Assembly: GCA_002839805.1 (NCBI GenBank)
Contig: PGYT01000025.1
Location: 1-37,608, forward strand
Length of the DNA stretch: 37,608 nucleotides
Direction of reading: 5' to 3'
Source: Ignavibacteriae bacterium HGW-Ignavibacteriae-2
Lineage (GTDB): Bacteria > Bacteroidota > Ignavibacteria > Ignavibacteriales > Melioribacteraceae
In this document: positions 7,252 to 14,335 of the stretch, one piece after another
Layout: every line of letters starts with the position of its first letter
Position numbering within the stretch: position 1 is the stretch's first letter
Position numbers and translations under genes: made by a program
The notes under the pieces: model-generated
Databases searched by the model: none
What the model was told of the DNA's origin: nothing
What the model saw: the letters and a program-made list of their open reading frames with translations, nothing else

Positions 7252-8269
7252 TAAAGTTTTTGTCGATGAAAAAAGTATCGATAAATACAGCGACAGCAAA
7301 ACTTTAGCTGACAGAACCAGAGCATTGTTAAAATACCAAATTGAGACGTGGGAACTGGCAAGGCAGGGATATAATTTATTGGATTCTGTTGAAGTAAAAA
7401 TTTTTGAGTTCGATGATTTCGAAATAAAAGTTCAGTTTAATCCGGGCAGAATTGTTTCTTCTTCAGCAAAAGTTGATAAAGACTCAATTTCCGCCCGACC
7501 TTGTTTTCTTTGTTATAAAAATCTGCCGGAGGAACAGAAAGCTATTCCCTATTTCAGGGATTATTTAATTCTTGCAAATCCATACCCAATTTTTCCCGAA
7601 CATTTTACTATACCTAAAATTGATCACGTAAAGCAGCAGATTGAAGGTAATATTGAAGGTATGCTGAATCTTTCTTATGATATTGGAAAATATTATACGG
7701 TTTTTTATAATGGTCCTCAATGCGGAGCTTCAGCACCCGACCATATGCATTTTCAAGCGGGTCTTAAAAATTTTATGCCAATCGACACCGAATATAAAAA
7801 ACTGATTTCTGACAATTCCGATATTTTACAGGAAACTGACGAAGTACGTATTTGGGGTGTAAAAAACAATCTTAGAAGGTTCTTTATTATAGAATCATCG
7901 AACAAAAAAAAACTTATAAAAGGTTTCCGAAAAATTTATGATGTTCTACACAGCCTTAACGCGCACTCTGAAACTGAACCAATGATGAATATATTAAGCT
8001 ATTATGATGATAAAAAATGGAAGTTAATAATATTTCCCCGCACGAAACACAGACCGGATCATTTCTTTAGAGAAGGAGATAAAAATATTCTATTGAGTCC
8101 GGCGGCCGTTGACTTTGGAGGAGTGTGCATTACTCCGCGGGAACAAGATTTTAATAAACTGACTAAAGATATTTTGATTGAAATATTCAGGCAGGTATCA
8201 ATTCCTGAGGAAATTTATGAATATTATAACAAAACGTTAATGAGAGAAATATCTAGCAGTCAGTCCTGA
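7238..8269 (+). CDS. HIT/GalT-like (DUF4922-type) nucleotidyl transferase or phosphorylase
   Basis: A 343-residue protein with the histidine-triad-like catalytic motif H169-M-H171-F-Q173 inside CGASAPDHMHFQAG. A CxxC pair, C89-F-L-C92, sits where GalT-type enzymes can bind zinc. NPYPIFPEHF (114-123) is another hallmark of the GalT / Ap4A phosphorylase / plant GDP-L-galactose phosphorylase (VTC2) superfamily. It should move a nucleotidyl group between a sugar phosphate and a nucleotide or phosphate; the exact substrate is unknown. The ATG at 7238 lies 14 bases inside the glycosyltransferase gene; a second in-frame ATG at 7244 is better spaced from AAGG and could be the true start. The 3' end overlaps the convergent phosphatase gene by 17 bases. 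Confidence 0.8.
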   Translation: MLMLNKVFVDEKSIDKYSDSKTLADRTRALLKYQIETWELARQGYNLLDSVEVKIFEFDDFEIKVQFNPGRIVSSSAKVDKDSISARPCFLCYKNLPEEQKAIPYFRDYLILANPYPIFPEHFTIPKIDHVKQQIEGNIEGMLNLSYDIGKYYTVFYNGPQCGASAPDHMHFQAGLKNFMPIDTEYKKLISDNSDILQETDEVRIWGVKNNLRRFFIIESSNKKKLIKGFRKIYDVLHSLNAHSETEPMMNILSYYDDKKWKLIIFPRTKHRPDHFFREGDKNILLSPAAVDFGGVCITPREQDFNKLTKDILIEIFRQVSIPEEIYEYYNKTLMREISSSQS

Positions 8270-9392
8270 TATAAATTAGACTAACATCGTCTTCGTACTT
8301 GCCGTTTGTAAATTCATCGAATTTTGATTTAATGTTTTCTATAACTTTGCCATCGGAGTTATTCGAAATTGTTTTTTTTAACCCTTCTATTTCAAACATT
8401 TTGCCTTCTGGATTCCTCGACTCTATTATTCCATCGGTTATTAAAAATATTTCATCTCCCTGTTTAAGATCAATTTCAATATCCTCATAACCTCCTTCCA
8501 AATTAAAACCCAGCAATAGTCCTTGTGATTTATAACTTTTTATTTCACCGCCAGAACTATAAATCAAAGGAAGGTCGCCGGCACCGCAATAGCTCGCTAT
8601 TTTAGTGTCCCTGTCAATAAGCACAATTGAAAGAGTAACAAACACTTCGCTAATACGTTCGTCTTTATATATAGATTCGTTTACTGTACTCATAATATCA
8701 TGGGCCGAAAGTATTTGTCCCGATTGAACGGCAAATCTTATTGCACTGCGCACGTAACCGGCGTAAGCTACAGCAAAATACCAGGCGCCCCATTTTTTAC
8801 CCATTACATCACCTAGTACTATTGCAACTCTTTTATCGTCAATTTTTACATAATCAATAAAATCTCCACCCGGTATGTTTTGAAAGGGAACGTGCCAGTG
8901 ATCGAGCGTAAATCCGTCGAATAAAATTGGCTGATCGGGAACAACTTTGGCGCTCATGCTGTCGGCGGCTTTTTGAACTTCACTTTCGGCCTTTAACCTT
9001 TCTTTCTCGTTTGTTTTAATTATGGCAGATACTTTGGCCAGTACAATTTTGGGACTGGATGTTTTAATTATGTATTCTTGAATTTCCAAATCATAACCTT
9101 GTAAAATATCCTCTTCGGAGCCTTTAGCCGTTAAGAAAATAAAAGGAATAGATCTAAGCTCCGGTTCAGAGAGTAATAACCGGCGGAATTCGAATCCGTC
9201 GACATCGGGCATCATAATATCGCTTATAATTAAGTCGGGCATAAAAGTTTTTACATAATCAAATCCTTCTTTTCCATTTATTCTATGCTCAATTATATAG
9301 CCTGCTTTTTTTAAATTATAAACAAATAATTTAGCTATGTTCTCATCATCTTCAACTAACAATATTTTATACTTGCTCGAATTACTGTCCAT
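8253..9392 (-). CDS. Receiver-PP2C (RsbU/SpoIIE-type) phosphatase
   Basis: Response regulator with a serine phosphatase output (379 residues from this start). The receiver domain (about 8-125) has the acidic pocket EDD and phospho-acceptor Asp58 (LIISDIMMPDVDG). The C-terminal PP2C-type domain (about 170-378) shows GGDFIDY, GDVMGK and, near the end, ITDGIIES and YEDDVSLI, the metal-binding Asp motifs of SpoIIE-like phosphatases. Expected role: on phosphorylation it dephosphorylates a STAS antagonist. The longer frame to 9452 would run 38 bases into the STAS gene; ATG 9392 is chosen because GGAGAGG lies directly before it and the receiver domain begins at once. GDVMGKKWG departs from the usual GKG but keeps the Asp. 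Confidence 0.88.
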   Translation of the reverse strand: MDSNSSKYKILLVEDDENIAKLFVYNLKKAGYIIEHRINGKEGFDYVKTFMPDLIISDIMMPDVDGFEFRRLLLSEPELRSIPFIFLTAKGSEEDILQGYDLEIQEYIIKTSSPKIVLAKVSAIIKTNEKERLKAESEVQKAADSMSAKVVPDQPILFDGFTLDHWHVPFQNIPGGDFIDYVKIDDKRVAIVLGDVMGKKWGAWYFAVAYAGYVRSAIRFAVQSGQILSAHDIMSTVNESIYKDERISEVFVTLSIVLIDRDTKIASYCGAGDLPLIYSSGGEIKSYKSQGLLLGFNLEGGYEDIEIDLKQGDEIFLITDGIIESRNPEGKMFEIEGLKKTISNNSDGKVIENIKSKFDEFTNGKYEDDVSLIYIRTDC

Positions 9393-9414
9393 CCTCTCCA
9401 CCGTAAATTTTAGA

Positions 9415-9756
9415 TTATCCAGTATAACTTTGAATAGCTTTTTGCAGATCACTATAAGTTTGAAAAACTCTGAACATTCTTGTTAGTTCGAACATTGCAA
9501 GCACTTGTGGTTTTAAACCTACAAGTCGAACATCCCCATTAATTCTTGATACTTTCTTTAATGAAGTAACAAGTACACCCAAAAATGTAGAGTCGATATA
9601 CTCGCAGGAGGACAGATCAATTATTATTTTAGAAAATCCGTCGTTAATTGCGGTATTGATTTTTTCTTTAAGCAGATTAGCCTCTCCGATAGTAGCCCTA
9701 TCGAAATTCACTATCTCTACTAAAATATCTGAAATTCTTTCTTCTTTAATTTCCAT
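9415..9756 (-). CDS. STAS-domain anti-sigma factor antagonist
   Basis: A 113-residue single-domain protein of the SpoIIAA/RsbV family. The conserved helix cap DSTFLGVLV contains the expected phospho-acceptor Ser56 after Asp55 (Thr57 is an alternative), preceded by the strand SKIIIDLSSCEYI. In a partner switch, the unphosphorylated form binds and titrates an anti-sigma factor kinase. It lies nine bases behind the sigma-54 activator gene and 22 bases before the receiver-PP2C gene, which would be its phosphatase. No RsbW-like kinase gene is in the window, so its partner must be encoded elsewhere, or it acts through a different target. Confidence 0.9.
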   Translation of the reverse strand: MEIKEERISDILVEIVNFDRATIGEANLLKEKINTAINDGFSKIIIDLSSCEYIDSTFLGVLVTSLKKVSRINGDVRLVGLKPQVLAMFELTRMFRVFQTYSDLQKAIQSYTG

Positions 9757-9765
9757 TGTATTTTA

Positions 9766-11148
9766 TTAGTTCCTATCAACTTCAATATTATACTTCTCCA
9801 GCAATCTATAGAAAGTTGCCCGTCCTATTCTCAATTTACGAGCCGCTTCAACAATATTTCCGTTGGTAACTTTTACGGCGTGTTTAATCGCCTCTTCCTT
9901 TAGCTTTTCAAAAGGAATTATAGGGGAATTATCAGTAAACAATTCCCCCGCTAAGTTAATATTCGGGGTATAATCATCCGAAAGCAATTGCTGAGGTAAT
10001 TGAGCGACATCAATATAATCCGAGTCGGTTAAAATAACGCATCGTTCCAAAGTATTTTCTAGCTCACGTACATTTCCAGGCCACTCGTAATCATAAATTA
10101 CTTTCATAGCCGCTTTAGTAATACCTTTAATATTTACGTCCATCTTTTTATTAAATTCTTCAATAAAATGATTTATCAGAATTACTATATCGCCCTTACG
10201 TTCTCTAAGCGGCGGGATTGTAATTGGGAACGAATTAAGTCTATAGAAAAGATCCTCCCTAAATTCTTTAGTTTCTACAGCTTTTTGTAAATCTTTGTTT
10301 GTGGCCGATAAAATTCTGGCGTTAGTGGGAATTATTTCATTACCGCCAACACGTTCAAATTCCTTCTGTTGAATTACACGCAGAATTTTTGCCTGTAAAG
10401 ACATCTCCATTTCACCAATTTCATCAAGAAAAATAGTTCCATTTTTCGCTAGTTCGAACTTGCCGATTTTTTTCTGATGAGCGCCTGTAAACGCTCCTTT
10501 CTCATGTCCAAAAAGTTCACTTTCAAGCAGTTCACGTGGTATTGAAGCGCAGTTTACAACTACAAAAGGCTCATCTTTTCTGCTTCCGTTGTAATGGATG
10601 GCCCGTGCAATAAGTTCTTTTCCTGTTCCGCTTTCACCATGAATTAAAACTGTAATATCGTTGTTGAGAACCCTAGAAACCATTTTGAAGACAGATTGCA
10701 TTTTGGAATCGGCCGAAATAATATTATCGAAGCTATATTCTTTCTGTAAATTATTTTCAAGTTCTTCCACTCTTTTTTGTAATTCATAGTACTGAATGGC
10801 ATTTTTAATCGACGGTCCAAGTCGGTTCTGATCGATTGGTTTAGGAAAATAATCGAATGCGCCAAGTCGTAAAGATTCAAGGGCAACTTCTACACTTCCT
10901 TGTGCGGATAACATAATAACTGGCAGACTGTGGTTGTGTTCTTTAACCCTCTTAAGCACTTCAATTCCATCTATATCGGGAAGCATTATATCAAGCAAAA
11001 TAAGATCAGGCTGCCTGTGTAATTGTTTGAGCATTTCGCCGCCATGATCAAAACCTTCAACTTTATAATTCCACTGGGTTTTAACCCAATGAGTTAATAA
11101 CCTTAAAATGGACGGTTCATCGTCCACAATAAAAATTAACTTTTCCAA
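9766..11148 (-). CDS. NtrC-family sigma-54-dependent response regulator
   Basis: A 460-residue transcription activator with three domains. The receiver (1-120) has phospho-acceptor Asp53 and conserved Lys103. The AAA+ domain (about 140-370) has Walker A GESGTGKE (171-178), the sigma-54 contact loop GAFTGA (218-223) and Walker B TIFLDE (238-243). The C-terminal Fis-type helix-turn-helix lies near 428-455 (NIVEAARKLRIGRATFYRLL). The intact GAFTGA implies true sigma-54 activation. The start codon is TTG, supported by AAAGGGG six bases upstream, partly in the stop region of the kinase gene 11 bases before. Its cognate kinase is very likely that upstream gene. Confidence 0.93.
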   Translation of the reverse strand: MEKLIFIVDDEPSILRLLTHWVKTQWNYKVEGFDHGGEMLKQLHRQPDLILLDIMLPDIDGIEVLKRVKEHNHSLPVIMLSAQGSVEVALESLRLGAFDYFPKPIDQNRLGPSIKNAIQYYELQKRVEELENNLQKEYSFDNIISADSKMQSVFKMVSRVLNNDITVLIHGESGTGKELIARAIHYNGSRKDEPFVVVNCASIPRELLESELFGHEKGAFTGAHQKKIGKFELAKNGTIFLDEIGEMEMSLQAKILRVIQQKEFERVGGNEIIPTNARILSATNKDLQKAVETKEFREDLFYRLNSFPITIPPLRERKGDIVILINHFIEEFNKKMDVNIKGITKAAMKVIYDYEWPGNVRELENTLERCVILTDSDYIDVAQLPQQLLSDDYTPNINLAGELFTDNSPIIPFEKLKEEAIKHAVKVTNGNIVEAARKLRIGRATFYRLLEKYNIEVDRN

Positions 11149-11159
11149 TTATTACCCCT

Positions 11160-13091
11160 TTATTTTTTCTTTGGCAACCTAATAATAAAAGTTGAGCCTT
11201 TATTAACTTCACTTTTAACCTGAAGCAATCCTTTATGAACATCAATAACCTGTTTAACGTATGCCAAACCCAGCCCAGCCCCTACAGTCTGACCGGTTTT
11301 AGTATCAAATTTATTAAACTTTTCAAATATTTTCGGCAGCTCTTTCTCGGGTATTCCAATTCCTGTATCATTAATCATTATTTCAACTTCGTTTAAAAAA
11401 TCCTGAACTATTAATGATACTCGACCGCCCGGTTTGTTAAATTTAATCGCATTTTCAACAATACCTTTAATTGCTTTTGAAATCAATTCCCTGTCAGCTA
11501 AAATTATAATTTCGGCCTCTGGAATCTCAAAATTCATAGTTACTTCTTTTTCTTCAGCATAACTTTTAAAACTATCTGCAATCAGATAGAGTATCTCAAC
11601 CAAATCGTTATCTTTTTTATTAAGCTGAAAATTCATCGATTCGAGTTTTGAAAAATCCAGAACATCATTTACAAGTTTTGCAAGTCTTTTACCTTCTGTA
11701 AGAATTATATTATTAAACTCAACAACCATCTCTTTTGGCATATCTTCATCTGAAACAATAGTTTCTGCAAATCCAACAATAGAAGCCAGAGGAGTTCTTA
11801 ATTCGTGCGAAACACGCGAAACGAATTCGTTTTTTAACTTATTTATCTCTTCAAGCACTGTAAGTTGCTGTTTTGCGCGATCCCGCTCTATGGAAATTAG
11901 TCTGTTTGCTTCAACCAATTTTGTGTTTAATTCTATCATTCTATTTTCGTCTTGTCTGCGTTTAGTAACATCCCTGCCGAGTGCCAGCATGCCTGAAATT
12001 ACATTATCATCTTTTGTAGGTGTTGCCTGGAAATCGTAAACTACCTGATTTTCGAACTTGTCGAGCAATGTGGCTTCAAATTCGGTAACCTCTTCACTGC
12101 TTAATATTTTTTGAAATGCATCTACAGTGTTGTTTTTATTACTTTCTTCAATTAATTCCAAAAAGTGTTTACCTAAAATTTCTTCGGGTTTGTACCCCAG
12201 AGATTTGGCGCCGTTTTTATTTATAAGTGAAACATATCCAAAACTGTTTAAAACAATAATTAAATCGCTTACTGTTTCTATTAATAGACGAAATTTTTCT
12301 TCGGATTTTTCAAGTTTATTTAAAATTGTTTTTTCCTCGGTAATGTCGGACATTATCCCAACAACCCTCTCCACCCTACCATTAATTATAACCGGTGTAC
12401 CGGTATGCCTAATCCATCTTCTTATTTTTTTATCAGCTTCAAAAATTTGATATTCGTATTCGCTTCTTTCGCCTGATTTTAATTTCTTTATGAATTTATT
12501 ATAACCTTTAAAATATTCGGGCACTACTTTCCGCAATAGAGAAAATTTATTTTTTATAATATCCTCGATTTTCAAACCGAATAAATTTTCAACGGATTTA
12601 GAAATAAAATAATAGTGAGTTCCGGTAACATTTGTGGAGTAAATTACATTATGAATATTTGATGTTGTCTCTATATACTGCTTATTTATTGTTTCTTCGT
12701 ATTGAAGTCGTTCATTTATGCATTTTTTGATAAGCAGCAATTTATCTAAAACGTCATTTTCAATTATATTTTCAGAAACTCCCGAAAGGATATAGAAAAC
12801 TGAAAATTCACAATTATATACAAGTTCAACTTTAATTCGATTAAAATGTTCGGTAGAAATATTCTCTTCCAAATTTATTATATATTCGGAGTTGCCATCT
12901 TTCTTGATTTCTAAATCGGTTACTATGGATATAAGTTTATTAAACTGGTCTATTGATATATTTTCAGGTTTGCTTGAACACACAACATTATTATTTTCCC
13001 CAAATATTTGGATTAAAAATACTGGACAATTATATGCGACCGAAGAATATAAATCACACAAAAATCTAAATTGTTCACCTGTTATGTTCAT
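11160..13091 (-). CDS. Soluble PAS-PAS sensor histidine kinase
   Basis: A 643-residue kinase without membrane segments, hence cytoplasmic. An N-terminal region (1-130) of no recognised family contains several cysteines (12, 22, 38, 94, 124). Then come PAS domain 1 (about 140-250, ending VVGIMSDITEEK), PAS domain 2 (about 265-378, ending LGRDVTKRR), a short coiled linker (380-425), the HisKA domain with His429 (SHELRTPL) and the ATPase domain (about 530-640) with VENAIKFN, NDTGIGIPEKE and GAGLGLAY. It sits directly upstream of the sigma-54 activator and should phosphorylate it, and perhaps also the receiver-PP2C protein. No ribosome site is evident before the ATG. The signal is unknown; the Cys-rich N-terminus could bind a cofactor. 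Confidence 0.9.
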   Translation of the reverse strand: MNITGEQFRFLCDLYSSVAYNCPVFLIQIFGENNNVVCSSKPENISIDQFNKLISIVTDLEIKKDGNSEYIINLEENISTEHFNRIKVELVYNCEFSVFYILSGVSENIIENDVLDKLLLIKKCINERLQYEETINKQYIETTSNIHNVIYSTNVTGTHYYFISKSVENLFGLKIEDIIKNKFSLLRKVVPEYFKGYNKFIKKLKSGERSEYEYQIFEADKKIRRWIRHTGTPVIINGRVERVVGIMSDITEEKTILNKLEKSEEKFRLLIETVSDLIIVLNSFGYVSLINKNGAKSLGYKPEEILGKHFLELIEESNKNNTVDAFQKILSSEEVTEFEATLLDKFENQVVYDFQATPTKDDNVISGMLALGRDVTKRRQDENRMIELNTKLVEANRLISIERDRAKQQLTVLEEINKLKNEFVSRVSHELRTPLASIVGFAETIVSDEDMPKEMVVEFNNIILTEGKRLAKLVNDVLDFSKLESMNFQLNKKDNDLVEILYLIADSFKSYAEEKEVTMNFEIPEAEIIILADRELISKAIKGIVENAIKFNKPGGRVSLIVQDFLNEVEIMINDTGIGIPEKELPKIFEKFNKFDTKTGQTVGAGLGLAYVKQVIDVHKGLLQVKSEVNKGSTFIIRLPKKK

Positions 13092-13401
13092 TTAATTATT
13101 CTGTTTATTGAATTTGATAAAATTAAGAAAAGAATATTAGAAATACACTAAATATGTATCAATTCAGTACAACATTGTTATAGATATAAAATGAATCGAT
13201 TAAATATTCCATCAATATTTTCTGCAATTAAAGTATTCCTCTAAAAACAGAATAAATTTAAGAGTAGTTGATAGACATCAGTATTGTTAAAATTAAGTTA
13301 GACGGACGTTTTATTTTACTGAAAAATTATTCCAAATTCTTATTTAATTAATACATAATCATATAGACATTTATATATATAATTTGTATTTATATTCATA
13401 T
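13092..13401. other. Divergent promoter region, kinase operon / lipoprotein
   Basis: About 310 AT-rich bases between the histidine kinase gene (minus) and the lipoprotein gene (plus). It should hold promoters in both directions. I found no GG-N10-GC element, no strong hairpin and no credible small gene here. Confidence 0.6.
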
Positions 13402-14103
13402 ATGAAAAGTGATATTAAAATAAAAAGCATAATGTACAATTTTATTAAACCAGTAATAGCTATTTTAATTTTTTGTTCATGTTCATCTGAGAAAGATCCA
13501 CAAATTCCCTCTGGGTCAGAAAAGGATAAAACTTCTTATTATAGAGTAGATACGGTAAAAGAGTTAAAAACAAAATCCACTCCGCCCGATACACAAAAAT
13601 CTAAAGACATAACCGTAGATCGAAATGATTCTAATCAAATGAACCCAGAGCCTGAAGAAAAAATCACTTCAATTGCAGAACTTTGGCACACTTATAAATC
13701 CAGTAAACGAATCGCTGAAGAATCTTTAGAAAAAGGCGATTTATCTAATACTGTTAAAAATCTTGCAATCGCAGGCAATTGTGCCCTTAAACTTGGCAGA
13801 CCCGAAATTGCCGCCTGGCAGTTTAATAATATCGGACATTATTCAATAGAAGAATTTAAAAAACTCACTGATTGCGATAATAGACTTCGCACTTTGGCCC
13901 AAATGGAAATAGATTCGGTTAAAATAAAATTATTGGCTGAAACCAAAAATATCTTTCGCAAACACATTGATCTGTTGCTAAACTCACAAAAGCACCTGCA
14001 AAGAGCGCAGATAATTGACGACGAACTTGCTGAAAGCAGGAGAACAGAAGTTATAGAAAGTAATGTAGAATTTATTAGTTGGGTTCAAGAATTTGTCAAA
14101 TAG
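13402..14103 (+). CDS. Predicted lipoprotein of unknown function
   Basis: I do not recognise the family. From the ATG at 13402 the protein has 233 residues; another ATG at 13432 would place the hydrophobic leader (MYNFIKPVIAILIFCSC) right at the N-terminus and may be the real start. A frame extension to a TTG at 13384 is less likely. The leader ends in Cys-Ser-Cys, suggesting lipid attachment. A charged, disordered-looking linker follows (about 25-90, rich in Lys, Asp, Ser, Pro). The C-terminal 140 residues are predicted helical with TPR-like spacing (AIAGNCALKLGRPEIAAWQFNN). It is divergent from the signalling operon and could be its target or an accessory sensor, but there is no direct evidence. 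Confidence 0.65.
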   Translation: MKSDIKIKSIMYNFIKPVIAILIFCSCSSEKDPQIPSGSEKDKTSYYRVDTVKELKTKSTPPDTQKSKDITVDRNDSNQMNPEPEEKITSIAELWHTYKSSKRIAEESLEKGDLSNTVKNLAIAGNCALKLGRPEIAAWQFNNIGHYSIEEFKKLTDCDNRLRTLAQMEIDSVKIKLLAETKNIFRKHIDLLLNSQKHLQRAQIIDDELAESRRTEVIESNVEFISWVQEFVK

Positions 14104-14240
14104 AACTAAAATTTCTTCTTTTTGTTCCGAACATTCATAGGTTTATCATTTTTATAATGAGCATTATTAAATAAATAATCCTTCTTTAACAAAAACCGCC
14201 AAAAACTATTAAATCAGGACAAAATACACTTATATAATGC

Positions 14241-14255
14241 GGCATAAATTTTGCA
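14241..14255 (+). promoter_or_regulatory. Candidate sigma-54 promoter before the GH3 gene
   Basis: GGCATAAATTTTGCA places GG and GC exactly ten bases apart, with GGCA and TTTGCA matching the -24/-12 sigma-54 consensus (TGGCAC-N5-TTGCA). The base before GG is C instead of T. It lies about 80 bases before the GTG start, giving a leader of about 70 bases. It also resembles a degenerate TANNTTTG box, so a sigma-70-type reading is possible. Confidence 0.4.
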
Positions 14256-14335
14256 TTTCCCCAGAAGCTTTTAATATCCTAATCTTCTTCATTTTCGACT
14301 AATTCAGTTAATTTATAAAACTAAGGAGATACTAA

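Noticed and set aside
9393-9452. Twenty-codon extension of the receiver-PP2C protein
   Set aside because: It lies mostly inside the STAS gene, has no receiver homology, and GGAGAGG sits directly before the ATG at 9392.
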